Source: Nocardioides campestrisoli
GTDB taxonomy: Bacteria > Actinomycetota > Actinomycetes > Propionibacteriales > Nocardioidaceae
DNA: 64,000 nucleotides
Assembly (NCBI RefSeq): GCF_013624435.2
Contig: NZ_CP061768.1
Location: 1,332,001-1,396,000 of the forward strand
Direction: 5' to 3'
Shown: in pieces, positions 42,990 through 51,852 of the stretch
Layout of the letters: each line of letters opens with the position of its first letter
Numbering within the stretch: the stretch's first letter is position 1
Position numbers and translations under genes: made by a program
The notes under the pieces: model-generated
Databases searched by the model: none
Seen by the model: the letters and a program-made list of their open reading frames with translations, nothing else
What the model was told of the DNA's origin: nothing

Positions 42990-44392
42990 CACCCGGCGTC
43001 CGGCTCCTCGGTGCCGACCATCGGCAGGCCCGCGGCCCGCGCCTGGTCGAAGGCGTCGTCGACGGCGACCACGGTGCGACCGGCCGCGTCGAGGAACGAG
43101 GCCCCGATGCTCGCCCGGTAGCCGGCTGCGCAGTGCACCCAGACCTCGCCGGCCGGCACCTCGCCGGTACGGCGCGGCAGCTCGTGCAGGGGGATGTTGA
43201 GCGCGCCCTCGACCGCGCCCGCCCGGTGCTCGTCGGTCCGGCGGACGTCGAGCACCACCACCCGGCGGTGGTGGCGCACCTGGGCGAGGTCGGCGAAGGT
43301 GGCGGTGGGGTAGCTGGTCAGCTCCCCGGTGGTCCAGGACGTCGGGTCGCCAGTCGCCTGGGCGGCCGGGCGGTCGATCCCGATCCGGACCAGCTCGCGC
43401 TGCGCCCGGGCGACGTCCTCGCTGGTCTCGCCGAGCAGGGTCACCGGGGTGCCCCACTCGATCAGCCAGCCCAGGTAGGTGGCGAACTGGCCGTCGAGGC
43501 CGAAGTTGAAGGTGCCCGGCGCGTGCCCGGCGGCGAACGCCGTGCGGGTGCGCAGGTCGACCACCCACTCGCCGGCCTCGATCCGGCGCCGCAGCTCCCC
43601 GGCGTCGGCGGTGTCGACGGGGGAGAGGTCGGGAGCCTGCGGGCCGGCGGAGTTCCGCGGCGCCATGTGCGCGTAGTACGCCGGCCAGGCGCTGAGCCCG
43701 GCGAGCAGCTCGCGGACGTAGGTCTCCTCGTCCTGGGTCAGCACCGGGTTGGACCGCTTCTCCTGGCCGAGGGTGGAGGAGGTGGCGTCGGACTGGCTGG
43801 CGGAGCAGAAGGAGCCGAAGCCGTGGGTCGGGTAGACCTCGGCGGCGTCGGGCAGCTCGTCGGCGAGCCGGTGGGCGGAGGCGTGCTGGTGGCGGACCAG
43901 GGTGTCGGTGTGCTCGGCGCCGAGGAGGTCGGGCCGGCCGGTCGCGCCGTAGAGCAGGGAGCCGCCGGTGAAGACGGCGTACGGCTCCTCGGTGCCGTCG
44001 TCGCCGATCGTGGAGACGGCGTACGAGAGGTGGGTGAAGGTGTGCCCGGGGGTGGCGATCGCCCGGACCCGCATGGCCGGCCCGACCTGCACGACCTCGT
44101 CGTCGGCGATCGGGGTGCGGGCGAACGAGACCTCGTCCGCGGCGTTGACCAGGTAGGCCGCTCCGGTCGCCTCGGCGAGCGCGAAGCCGCCGGTCACGTA
44201 GTCGTTGTGGATGTGGGTCTCGAAGACATGGGTGAGTCGGACGCCGTCGGCCTGGAGGACCTCCAGCACCCGGTCGATGTCCCGCTGCGGGTCGACCACG
44301 AAGGCCACCGTCCCGTCGTGGACCAGATAGCTGCGGTCGCCCAGGGACGGGGTCTCGATGATGCGCACGGTCAGCGCCTGCGAGTCGGTCAT
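42989..44392 (-). CDS. Persulfide dioxygenase-rhodanese fusion
   Basis: 467 residues. MBL domain (1-about 240) with THIHNDY, the ETHE1-like form of HxHxD, then TPGHTFTHLSY, and THGFGSFC. Two rhodanese-like domains follow: the first (about 260-350, VVDLRTRTAFAAGHAPG) lacks a catalytic Cys; the second has Cys in VHCAAGYRAS. It oxidises persulfide to sulfite and may pass sulfur to or from thiosulfate. GTGAGG is 5 bases before ATG 44392; ATG 44410 is an alternative. Two CsoR/CstR-like palindromes lie in the promoter. Confidence 0.92.
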   Translation of the reverse strand: MTDSQALTVRIIETPSLGDRSYLVHDGTVAFVVDPQRDIDRVLEVLQADGVRLTHVFETHIHNDYVTGGFALAEATGAAYLVNAADEVSFARTPIADDEVVQVGPAMRVRAIATPGHTFTHLSYAVSTIGDDGTEEPYAVFTGGSLLYGATGRPDLLGAEHTDTLVRHQHASAHRLADELPDAAEVYPTHGFGSFCSASQSDATSSTLGQEKRSNPVLTQDEETYVRELLAGLSAWPAYYAHMAPRNSAGPQAPDLSPVDTADAGELRRRIEAGEWVVDLRTRTAFAAGHAPGTFNFGLDGQFATYLGWLIEWGTPVTLLGETSEDVARAQRELVRIGIDRPAAQATGDPTSWTTGELTSYPTATFADLAQVRHHRRVVVLDVRRTDEHRAGAVEGALNIPLHELPRRTGEVPAGEVWVHCAAGYRASIGASFLDAAGRTVVAVDDAFDQARAAGLPMVGTEEPDAG

Positions 44393-44410
44393 GTCTACCT
44401 CACTTTCCAT

Positions 44411-44422
44411 CCCCCTAGGGGG
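44411..44422. promoter_or_regulatory. CsoR/CstR-like operator, proximal
   Basis: CCCCCTAGGGGG, a 12-bp perfect palindrome directly ahead of the persulfide dioxygenase ribosome-binding site. C-tract/G-tract palindromes are typical of CsoR-family regulators, including the persulfide sensor CstR. Confidence 0.6.
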
Positions 44423-44442
44423 TTATGGCCTCCAAGGTACAC

Positions 44443-44458
44443 AACCCCCCGGGGGGTT
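44443..44458. promoter_or_regulatory. CsoR/CstR-like operator, distal
   Basis: AACCCCCCGGGGGGTT, a 16-bp perfect palindrome. Centre-to-centre distance to the proximal one is 34 bp; the two would frame the promoter. No csoR/cstR gene is in the window. Confidence 0.6.
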
Positions 44459-44561
44459 AGTGAATCCTGGGCGCGACTCGAGCCCCGGCCCCACGCGGCC
44501 GGGTGGCTGCAGGGGGACGGGGTGCGTGTCGGCCGGGACCGCGGTGGCCCGGACGCCGAGG

Positions 44562-45212
44562 TCAGTCGCAGGTGTCGCAGAGCCCGGTGGCCGGGAGCTG
44601 CATGAAGCATCGGGGGCAGGTCGCCGTACGCGGCGGCTCGGGCTGGCGCGAGCGGCTCACCGTGGCGGACGGCTTGGAGGTGCGGTGCGGGGTGACCTTG
44701 GCGACCGCGGCGTCCTTCGACGCCCGCGCCGGGCGGGTGCTCTTCGCTGCCTTCGGGCTGCGGCGGGCGACCTCGCGCACGGGCGGCAGGGCCGGCTCGC
44801 CACCGTTCGCCGGCAGCTCCGCGCCGTGCCGGCGGTAGCACTCGAGCCGCTCCTGGGCCGCGTGCTGCTCGGGGTCGGTGACCTGGTCGCCGCGCACGGT
44901 CAGCACGGTGTCGGCGTACCAGTCGCTCATCCGGCCGTCGGGCCCCACGCACAGGGAGCCCAGCAGGGGCTCGGCCCGGCGTACGCAGTCCTTGGCCACG
45001 CGGAAGAGCACGTCGCCCATCCACAGGCTCGGTGCCTGGCGCTGGCGGATCTTGGTGCGCTGCTGCACGGCGGCGGAGAGCTCCGCGACCGTGATCACCG
45101 CGTGGTACTCCGTGGCGGTGTCGGCGAGCACGTGCCGGGCGGCCAGGGCAAAGGTCTCCCGGACGGTCTCGATGTCCAGCGTTCGGGCTTCGATCCACGC
45201 GACGTCGTCCAC
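44562..45212 (-). CDS. Hypothetical protein with C-terminal zinc ribbon
   Basis: 216 residues. The first 130 are helical and soluble (RETFALAARHVLADTATEYHAVITVAELSAAVQQRT; AQERLECYRRHG); a Lys/Arg/Ala/Pro-rich linker (about 140-195) leads to CPRCFMQLPATGLCDTCD, a four-Cys zinc ribbon. It could bind nucleic acid or protein. No family recognised. The N-terminal part looks like a protein-interaction or nuclease-like domain but no active site is evident. It diverges from the desaturase gene across about 200 bases. Confidence 0.7.
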   Translation of the reverse strand: MDDVAWIEARTLDIETVRETFALAARHVLADTATEYHAVITVAELSAAVQQRTKIRQRQAPSLWMGDVLFRVAKDCVRRAEPLLGSLCVGPDGRMSDWYADTVLTVRGDQVTDPEQHAAQERLECYRRHGAELPANGGEPALPPVREVARRSPKAAKSTRPARASKDAAVAKVTPHRTSKPSATVSRSRQPEPPRTATCPRCFMQLPATGLCDTCD

Positions 45213-45411
45213 GAGGACGAATGTAACGCGCCCCCCGAGCGGCCCGGAGGGCGGCGTCCCGGGAGCGTGAGCAGGGACACCACCAGCGCCGGTCGTATCC
45301 GCGTCTCAGGGCTGGAAGACTGAAAACGGGGTACGTGTCCGCCGACCCGGCACAATGGGGGCAGCCATCACCACCGGTGGCGGCTCCGCGACAAGTAGGG
45401 ACAGCATCGAA

Positions 45412-46620
45412 GTGACTGCCATCGAGAGGAAGCCCGCGAGCCAGATCGCCCACCTCACCCCTGAGGACATCGAGGCGCTCGGCCGTGAGCTGGACCAGAT
45501 CCGACACGACGTCCTGGACACCCGAGGCGAGCGCGACGCGGCCTACATCCGGCGGGTGATCGCCGCCCGTACCGGGCTCGAGGTCGCCGCACGCCTGGCC
45601 CTGATGGTGGGCAGCAGGCGGCGCCCCGCCTGGCTGATCGGCGCCGGCTGCCTCTCGGTGGCCAAGATCCTCGACAACATGGAGATCGGGCACAACGTCC
45701 TGCACGGGCAGTGGGACTGGATGCGCGACCCGAAGATCCACTCCGAGACCTGGAACTGGCAGCACGCCTCGCCGCCCTCGCAGTGGAAGCGGGCCCACAA
45801 CGTCCAGCACCACCGGTTCACCAACATCCTGGGCATGGACAACGACCTGGGCTACGGGATCATGCGGGTGGACGAGGACCAGGAGTGGCAGCCCCGCTAC
45901 CTGGTCCAGCCGGTCTGGAACGCCGTCAACGCGCTGATGTTCGAGTACGGGATCGCCACCTACGACATCGAGCTCGGCGAGCACCTCCGGGAGAAGAAGG
46001 GCGTCACCCCCGAGCTGCGGGCCAGGATCGTGGACACGCTCAAGCAGACCGGCAAGCAGGTGCTGCGCGACTTCGTGGTCTTCCCGGCGCTCTCGGGACG
46101 CGGCTGGAAGGCCACGCTGGGTGCCAACGCCACGGCCACCGTGGTGCGCAACGTGTGGAGCCACTCGGTGATCATGTGCGGCCACTTCCCCGAGGGCGTG
46201 GAGACCTTCGAGCAGCCCGAGCTGGACGAGGACGAGACCCGAGGGGAGTGGTACCTGCGCCAGATGCTCGGCTCGGCCAACATCTCCGGCTCCCCGACCA
46301 TGCACCTGATGTGCGGCAACCTCTCCCACCAGATCGAGCACCACCTGTTCCCGGACCTGCCCAGCAACCGCTACCAGGAGATCGCGCCGAAGGTGCGCGC
46401 CGTCTTCGAGCGCTACGGCCTCTCCTACAACGCGCGCCCCCTCCCGCAGCAGGTGGGCAGCGCGTGGCACAAGGTCGTCCGGCTCTCCCTGCCGAACGGC
46501 TGGCTGGAGGAGACCACCTGGTCCAACGCCCCGCGCCAGGTGGCCTCGCTCTTCCGACGCCGGAGCCGGGCCACGAAGGGTGCCGCCGTCGCGGCGATGG
46601 GCCGGGCCGCCCTGGTCTGA
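45412..46620 (+). CDS. Membrane fatty acyl desaturase (DesA3-like)
   Basis: 402 residues. Three His boxes HNVLHGQWDW, HNVQHHRFTN and QIEHHLFPD ligand a di-iron centre, and the sequence follows mycobacterial DesA3 closely (KILDNMEIGHNVLHGQWDWMRDP, WYLRQMLGSANI, NLSHQIEHHLFPDLPSNR). It introduces a delta-9 double bond into stearoyl-CoA and needs an outside electron donor such as an Rv3230c-like reductase, not in this window. GTG 45412 gives a start that aligns with DesA3; ATG 45355 is an alternative. Confidence 0.9.
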   Translation: MTAIERKPASQIAHLTPEDIEALGRELDQIRHDVLDTRGERDAAYIRRVIAARTGLEVAARLALMVGSRRRPAWLIGAGCLSVAKILDNMEIGHNVLHGQWDWMRDPKIHSETWNWQHASPPSQWKRAHNVQHHRFTNILGMDNDLGYGIMRVDEDQEWQPRYLVQPVWNAVNALMFEYGIATYDIELGEHLREKKGVTPELRARIVDTLKQTGKQVLRDFVVFPALSGRGWKATLGANATATVVRNVWSHSVIMCGHFPEGVETFEQPELDEDETRGEWYLRQMLGSANISGSPTMHLMCGNLSHQIEHHLFPDLPSNRYQEIAPKVRAVFERYGLSYNARPLPQQVGSAWHKVVRLSLPNGWLEETTWSNAPRQVASLFRRRSRATKGAAVAAMGRAALV

Positions 46621-46687
46621 GTCCCGCAGGTGAGACCCCCGCGTCGCCCGGGCCCGGGGGCCTGCGGTTCTGGCATGCTCGGGAAGC

Positions 46688-47635
46688 ATGAAGACACCTC
46701 TCGGGACGAGGACGTCGGGCTGGCAGCGGACCGTGCTGGTCGGGGCCCTCGGGGCCCTCGGTGCCCTGGGCGGCCTGCTCGCGGCCTGCGGCTCCAGCGA
46801 GTCCGCTGAGGACTCGCCGGTGCTGAGCATCAGCGCCATCCCCGACCAGGACCCGTCCGAGCTGGTGGCCCGCGAGCAGCGGCTCGCCGACTACCTCGCC
46901 GAGACGCTCGACGTCGAGGTCGAGTACGTCCCGGTCACCGACTACGCCGCCTCGGTGCAGCTCTTCACCGCGGGCGACCTGGACCTGGTCTTCTACGGCG
47001 GTCTCACCGGCGTCCAGGCCAGGCTCCAGACGCCCGGCGCCACGCTGGTCGCCCAGCGCGACATCGACGAGGAGTTCCGCAGCGTCTTCATCGCCGGGAC
47101 CAGGACCGGGATCGACCCGATCGAGTCGGTCGAGGGGCTGACGGCGCTGACGGGCCGCCGGTTCACCTTCGGTAGCGAGTCCTCCACGTCGGGGCGGCTG
47201 ATGCCCGAGTGGTTCCTCCAGGAGGCTGGGCTGGACGGGGCGACCGACTTCCCCGGCGAGCCCGGCTTCAGCGGCTCCCACGACCAGACGATCGAGCTCG
47301 TCGCCTCCGGCTCCTACGAGGCCGGGGTGCTCAACGAGCAGGTCTGGGAGGACCGGACCGCCGACGGCACGGTCGACCCGGACGAGGTGGTGGAGGTCTT
47401 CCGCACCCCGACGTACCACGACTACCACTGGATCGCCGGCCCCGAGACCGACGACCGGTTCGGCGAGGGATTCACCGACCGGCTGCGCGACGCCATGCTG
47501 GCGCTCGACGGCTCGACCCCGCAGGAGGAGGAGCTGCTCGCCGGGTACGGCGCGGGCGCACTGGTCCCGACCGAGCCCGACAACTACCAGCAGGTCGAGG
47601 AGATCGCGCGGAAGCTGGGCCTGGTCACGTCGTGA
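46688..47635 (+). CDS. PhnD-like substrate-binding lipoprotein, probable selenium-oxyanion binder
   Basis: 315 residues. Lipobox LLAAC with Cys34 after a hydrophobic stretch. The rest is the PhnD/SsuA-like binding-protein fold: SISAIPDQDPSELVAREQRLADYLAETLDVEVEYVPVTDYAASVQLFTAGDLDLVFYGG and FTFGSESSTSGRL. It delivers an oxyanion to the ABC transporter encoded next (GTGA overlap). The family includes phosphonate/phosphite binders and a branch linked to selenium genes. The downstream selB-selA-tRNASec-selD-fdhA genes favour selenate or selenite; this is inference. Confidence 0.85.
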   Translation: MKTPLGTRTSGWQRTVLVGALGALGALGGLLAACGSSESAEDSPVLSISAIPDQDPSELVAREQRLADYLAETLDVEVEYVPVTDYAASVQLFTAGDLDLVFYGGLTGVQARLQTPGATLVAQRDIDEEFRSVFIAGTRTGIDPIESVEGLTALTGRRFTFGSESSTSGRLMPEWFLQEAGLDGATDFPGEPGFSGSHDQTIELVASGSYEAGVLNEQVWEDRTADGTVDPDEVVEVFRTPTYHDYHWIAGPETDDRFGEGFTDRLRDAMLALDGSTPQEEELLAGYGAGALVPTEPDNYQQVEEIARKLGLVTS

Positions 47636-48384
47636 GCGAGCTCGCGGTGACGCTGCGCCGGGTGCGGGTCAGCTACGGGAGCAGGGTCGCGTTGCGTGGG
47701 GTGGACCTCGAGGTCCGGGCAGGGGAGCGGGTCGCGCTGGTCGGTCCCAGCGGCGCCGGGAAGTCGACGCTGCTGGCCCTCTGCACCGGCGCCGTGCGCC
47801 CGGCCGAGGGAGAGGTGACCGTGCTGGGCCGGGACCTCGCGCGAGTGGGCGCTCGTGAGCTGGCGGACGTGCGGGGACGGATCGGCACCATCCACCAGCG
47901 GCTGCACCTGGTCGAGCGGCTCCGGGTGGTGCACAACGTCAACGCCGGGCACCTGGCGCGCTGGAGCACCTGGCAGGCCCTCACCTCCCTGGTCCGGCCC
48001 CGGGAGGTCGCCACCGCGCGGGCGGCGTTGGCCCGCACCGGCATCGAGGAGCTGCTGCACGCCCGCACCGGGGACCTCTCCGGCGGGGAGCAGCAACGGG
48101 TGGCGCTGGCCCGGGTGCTGGTGCAGGACCCGTCGCTGGTGCTAGCCGACGAGCCCGTCGCCAGCCTGGACCCCGCCCGGGCCGAGGAGGTGATGCGGCT
48201 GCTGTGCGAGACGGTCGCCACCCCGGCCCGCACCCTGCTGGTCAGCCTGCACGACTTCGACCTCGCGGTGCGCTGGTGCGACCGGGTGGTCGGCCTGCGC
48301 GAGGGGCAGGTCGTCTTCGACCTGCCCGCCGCCGCCGTCGGCCCGGAGCGGCGTCGGGAGCTGTACGCCCTGGGCCGCGGGTGA
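47632..48384 (+). CDS. PhnC-like ABC ATPase
   Basis: 250 residues. Walker A GPSGAGKST (38-46), RGRIGTIHQRLHLVERL (PhnC-like Q-loop region), signature LSGGEQQRVALARVL, Walker B LVLADEPVASLD, switch His in VSLHDF. The region RVVHNVNAGHLARWSTWQAL is characteristic of PhnC relatives. The GTG start overlaps the binding-protein stop and its own stop overlaps the permease start, so the three form one operon. Confidence 0.9.
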   Translation: MSELAVTLRRVRVSYGSRVALRGVDLEVRAGERVALVGPSGAGKSTLLALCTGAVRPAEGEVTVLGRDLARVGARELADVRGRIGTIHQRLHLVERLRVVHNVNAGHLARWSTWQALTSLVRPREVATARAALARTGIEELLHARTGDLSGGEQQRVALARVLVQDPSLVLADEPVASLDPARAEEVMRLLCETVATPARTLLVSLHDFDLAVRWCDRVVGLREGQVVFDLPAAAVGPERRRELYALGRG

Positions 48385-50036
48385 CCGGGCTCCGGGCGCT
48401 CACCCGGCTCGAGGCGACCGGGCCGCCGAGCCCGCCTGCGGGTGCCGGTCGGGTCCGGCCGCGTCGGCGGGGCTGGCTCTGGGCGCTCGGGTGGCTGGTC
48501 GTCCTCGGCTGGGCGACGGTCGGGCTGCTACCGCCCGGCGGGCAGGTGGTCAACCCCGCCGGCTGGAACTTCCTCGCCGACTTCTGGGCGCACGCCCTGC
48601 GCCCCGAGCTCGACCCCGCCTTCCTCCGCACGACCTGGGAGGCCACGCTGACCACGGTCGCCTTCGCGGTGCTCGGCACGGTGGGAGCGGTGCTGCTCGG
48701 GGTGCTCGGCGCACCGTGGATGAGCGAGACCTGGTGGGCCCCGACGAGCGGCCGGCCGGTCGGTCGCGTGCTCCGGCGCGGAGGACTGGTGCTCTCCCGG
48801 GTGGTGGCGGCGCTGCCCCGCGGCGTGCACGAGGCCGTGTGGGGACTGCTGCTGGTGAGCGTGCTCGGGCGGGACCCGCTGGTGGCGGTGGTGGCGATCG
48901 CCGTGCCGTTCGGGGCGATCACCGCCAAGGTCTACTCCGAGCTGCTCGACGAGGCCGACCACCGGCCGTACGAGCAGCTGCGCACCGCCGGCGCTGGCCG
49001 CCTGACCGCGGTGACCTACGGCCTGCTGCCCGGCCTGCTCCCGGCCGCCACCTCGTACGCCTTCTACCGGTTCGAGTGCGCGATCCGCTCGGCCGTCATC
49101 CTGGGGATGGTCGGCGCCGGCGGGCTGGGCCTCCAGCTGAGCCTGAGCTTCGCCGGCCTCCAGTACGCCGAGCTGTGGACCGCGGTCTACGCGCTGGTCC
49201 TGCTGGGTGCGGCGGTGGACCGCTGGGGGCTGCTGCTGCGGCAGCGACGGGGGCAGAGACGGGGCCGGGGACGGTTCTCGCTGGCCGTCGGGGCGCTGCT
49301 CGTGGTCCTCTCCGTCTGGCACCTCGGGCCGGACCCGGCCCGCTGGGTCTCGGGCCGCACGGCCGACCAGCTGGTCCGGCTGCGCGAGGCGCTGGTCCCG
49401 CCCGCTCTGCCCGCCGGGGGCTGGGCCGAGCTGGGCCGGCGGGCCGTGGAGACCCTGCAGATGTCGGTGCTGGCGATCAGCCTGGCCAGCCTCCTCGGGG
49501 TGCTGGTCGCCCTGGTCGCGGCGCGCCAGCCGGCCGGCAGCCGGGCGTCGTGGCGCGGCCTCCTGGGCTGGGCGGCGCGCCAGGTGCTGCTCCTGACCCG
49601 CGCCCTGCCGCCGCCGGTGTGGGCGCTGCTGGTGCTCTTCGTGGTCTTCCCCGGGCCGTTGCCTGGCGCCCTCGCGCTGGGCATCTACACCTTCGGCATC
49701 CTGGGCCGGCTCTTCGCCGAGGTGGTCGAGGAGCTGGACCAGCGGCCGCGGCAGGCGCTGGTCGGGATGGGGGCCCGCCCCGGGGTGGCCCTCGCCTACG
49801 CCTCGCTGCCGGCGGCGCTGGGCCAGCTGGTCGCCCTGAGCCTCTACCGCTGGGAGGTGACGGCGCGCGAGACGGTGGTGGTGGGCGTGGTCGGCGCCGG
49901 CGGGCTCGGTCGGCTGCTCGAGCAGCAGCGGTCAGCCTTCGACTACCCAGGGATGGCCGGCACGGTGCTCGCGCTCATCGCCGTCTGCCTGCTGGTGGAC
50001 CTGGTCAGCCTCGCCGTGCGCGCCAGCCTCCGGTAG
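48381..50036 (+). CDS. Two-domain PhnE-like ABC permease (fused dimer)
   Basis: 551 residues with about 12 membrane helices arranged as two BPD_transp permease units. Each has its own coupling motif region and the conserved MVGAGGLGLQL (near 255) and VVGAGGLGRLLEQQ (near 510). Normal PhnE is about 270 residues and works as a dimer; here both halves are in one chain, with an Arg-rich linker near 290. With the upstream ATPase and binding protein it makes a complete importer ending at the convergent selB. Confidence 0.87.
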   Translation: MTGLRALTRLEATGPPSPPAGAGRVRPRRRGWLWALGWLVVLGWATVGLLPPGGQVVNPAGWNFLADFWAHALRPELDPAFLRTTWEATLTTVAFAVLGTVGAVLLGVLGAPWMSETWWAPTSGRPVGRVLRRGGLVLSRVVAALPRGVHEAVWGLLLVSVLGRDPLVAVVAIAVPFGAITAKVYSELLDEADHRPYEQLRTAGAGRLTAVTYGLLPGLLPAATSYAFYRFECAIRSAVILGMVGAGGLGLQLSLSFAGLQYAELWTAVYALVLLGAAVDRWGLLLRQRRGQRRGRGRFSLAVGALLVVLSVWHLGPDPARWVSGRTADQLVRLREALVPPALPAGGWAELGRRAVETLQMSVLAISLASLLGVLVALVAARQPAGSRASWRGLLGWAARQVLLLTRALPPPVWALLVLFVVFPGPLPGALALGIYTFGILGRLFAEVVEELDQRPRQALVGMGARPGVALAYASLPAALGQLVALSLYRWEVTARETVVVGVVGAGGLGRLLEQQRSAFDYPGMAGTVLALIAVCLLVDLVSLAVRASLR

Positions 50037-50070
50037 CCCGGCTGTCCCTCGCTGTCGCTGTCGCCGGCGC

Positions 50071-51849
50071 TCAGGCGAGCTCGCGACGGTCGTCCGGCAG
50101 CCGCCGGGTCAGGCCTCGGCGGTCCAGCAGGTCGAGCAGCGGCAGCACGACCCGGCGCGAGGTGCCCAGGGCCTGCCGCGCCTCGCTGGTGGTGAAGGGC
50201 TGGGGCAGGCCGGAGAGGAGACGCACCGCCTCCTGCTCGGCGCCCGGCAGCAGCACGATGCCCGGGGCGACGCGGACCAGCCGGCCCGCCTTGGCGGCAG
50301 CCGCCACGGCGCGCTGGTCGAGGCCGAGCGCGGCCAGCCGATCGGCGGTCAGGGCGGCGAACGGGGCCGGAGCCAGGTCGGCCGCCAGCTCGGCCAGAGC
50401 GCGCTCCAGCGCCGGGGGCAGCCCGGCCGGAGCGTGCGGGGCGACCACCCGCCCGCCCCGCACCCGGAGCGGGGACGGCGCCACGGCGGCGACCAGGGCC
50501 GGGTCGGGCAGGCCGAGGCGCTCGGCCAGGACGGAGAGCGGGACCCCGGGGTCCAAGGGCTGCGCGGCGTCGTGCTCGGCGACCATCCGGGCCAGCGCGG
50601 CGCTCGCCCGCTCGGCCCGCGCGGCGCCGAGCCACCAGTCGCCCACCCGGACCGCGCCGGGAGCCGTCGCACCCTCCGGGACGCCGAGCCGGCGCAGCAG
50701 GTCGACGTGGACCACGCCGCGCCGCTCGGTCTCCGAGGCCAGGTCGGGCTCGCCGGAGACCGAGGCCAGCTGCTTGGCCCGGGCCGCCGCTGCGCCGCGC
50801 CGGGACAGAGCCGGGGGAGCGGGGTCCAGGACCTGCACGCCCCACACGGTCCGGGTCCCCGGCTCGCGCAGCAGCGCCCGGTCCCCGACCCGCAGGGGCA
50901 GCGGACGAGCCAGGGTGAGCCGGACCAGGTCCGCGGTCAGCGGGCGGACGCGGGCGGCCACGGCGGCGGCCCCCACGTGCAGCTGGAGCTCGGAGGCCAA
51001 CCGCTCCGACGACCCGTCGACCCCGTGACCACCCCGCAGGGCGACCCGGACGTCGACCAGCGTGGTCTCGTGCCACGCGTCCGGTGTCACCAGCACGCTG
51101 CCCCGGTCCACGCCGGCCAGGTCCGGGCCGGTCAGGTTGAGCGCCACCCGGGCCACGCCGCTCGCGGCGTCGACGGGGCGGCCGAGGCTCTGCACCCCGC
51201 GTACCCGGACGAGCCTGCCGTCGACGGCGAGCTCGTCCCCCCGGGCGACCCGTCCGGCGGGCAGGGTGCCGGTCACCACGGTGCCGGCGCCCTTGACCAC
51301 GAACCGGCGGTCGACCCACAGCCGCACGTCGGCCGCGGGGTCGGGCTCGGGCAGCCCGGCGACCATCCGGGTCAGCGCCTGGCGCAGCTCGGGGAGCCCG
51401 GCTCCGGTGCGGGCGGAGACCGCCACCACCGGGGCGCCGTGCAACGAGGTGCCGGCCAGCTCCGCGCTCACCCGGGCCATCGCGGGAGCCGGGTCGGCCA
51501 GGTCCGAGCGGGTCACCGCCACCACGCCGGAGCGCACGCCCAGCGCGTCGAGGGCGGCCAGGTGCTCGGCCGCCTGGGGCATCCACGGGTCGTCGGCGGC
51601 CACCACCAGCAGGACCGCCGGGACCGGACCGATCCCGGCCAGCATCGTGGAGATGAACCGCTCGTGGCCCGGTACGTCGACGAAGGCCACGTCGCCGACC
51701 TCGGGCAGGCTGGTCCACACGTAGCCGAGCTCGATGGACAGGCCGCGGCGCCGCTCCTCGGCCAGCCGGTCCGAGGTCATCTGGGTCAGCGCGTCGACCA
51801 GGGTGGACTTGCCGTGGTCCACGTGCCCGGCGGTCGCGACGACGTGCAC
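50071..51849 (-). CDS. selB: Selenocysteine-specific elongation factor
   Basis: 592 residues. EF-Tu-like GTPase: TAGHVDHGKST (residues 6-16), DVPGHERF, and TRSD where NKxD is usual. Beta-barrel domains follow (VDRRFVVKGAGTVVTGTL), then a C-terminal series of winged helices (TSEARQALGTSRRVVLPLLDLLDRRGLTRR) that bind the SECIS hairpin. It brings Sec-tRNASec to UGA codons marked by SECIS, here that of fdhA. The GTG start is 3 bases after the selA stop. Confidence 0.95.
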   Translation of the reverse strand: MHVVATAGHVDHGKSTLVDALTQMTSDRLAEERRRGLSIELGYVWTSLPEVGDVAFVDVPGHERFISTMLAGIGPVPAVLLVVAADDPWMPQAAEHLAALDALGVRSGVVAVTRSDLADPAPAMARVSAELAGTSLHGAPVVAVSARTGAGLPELRQALTRMVAGLPEPDPAADVRLWVDRRFVVKGAGTVVTGTLPAGRVARGDELAVDGRLVRVRGVQSLGRPVDAASGVARVALNLTGPDLAGVDRGSVLVTPDAWHETTLVDVRVALRGGHGVDGSSERLASELQLHVGAAAVAARVRPLTADLVRLTLARPLPLRVGDRALLREPGTRTVWGVQVLDPAPPALSRRGAAAARAKQLASVSGEPDLASETERRGVVHVDLLRRLGVPEGATAPGAVRVGDWWLGAARAERASAALARMVAEHDAAQPLDPGVPLSVLAERLGLPDPALVAAVAPSPLRVRGGRVVAPHAPAGLPPALERALAELAADLAPAPFAALTADRLAALGLDQRAVAAAAKAGRLVRVAPGIVLLPGAEQEAVRLLSGLPQPFTTSEARQALGTSRRVVLPLLDLLDRRGLTRRLPDDRRELA

Positions 51850-51852
51850 GGC

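Noticed and set aside
46688..50036. Phosphonate utilisation operon
   Set aside because: Only the transporter type fits; no C-P lyase, phosphonatase or phosphite dehydrogenase gene is present, while selenium genes adjoin.
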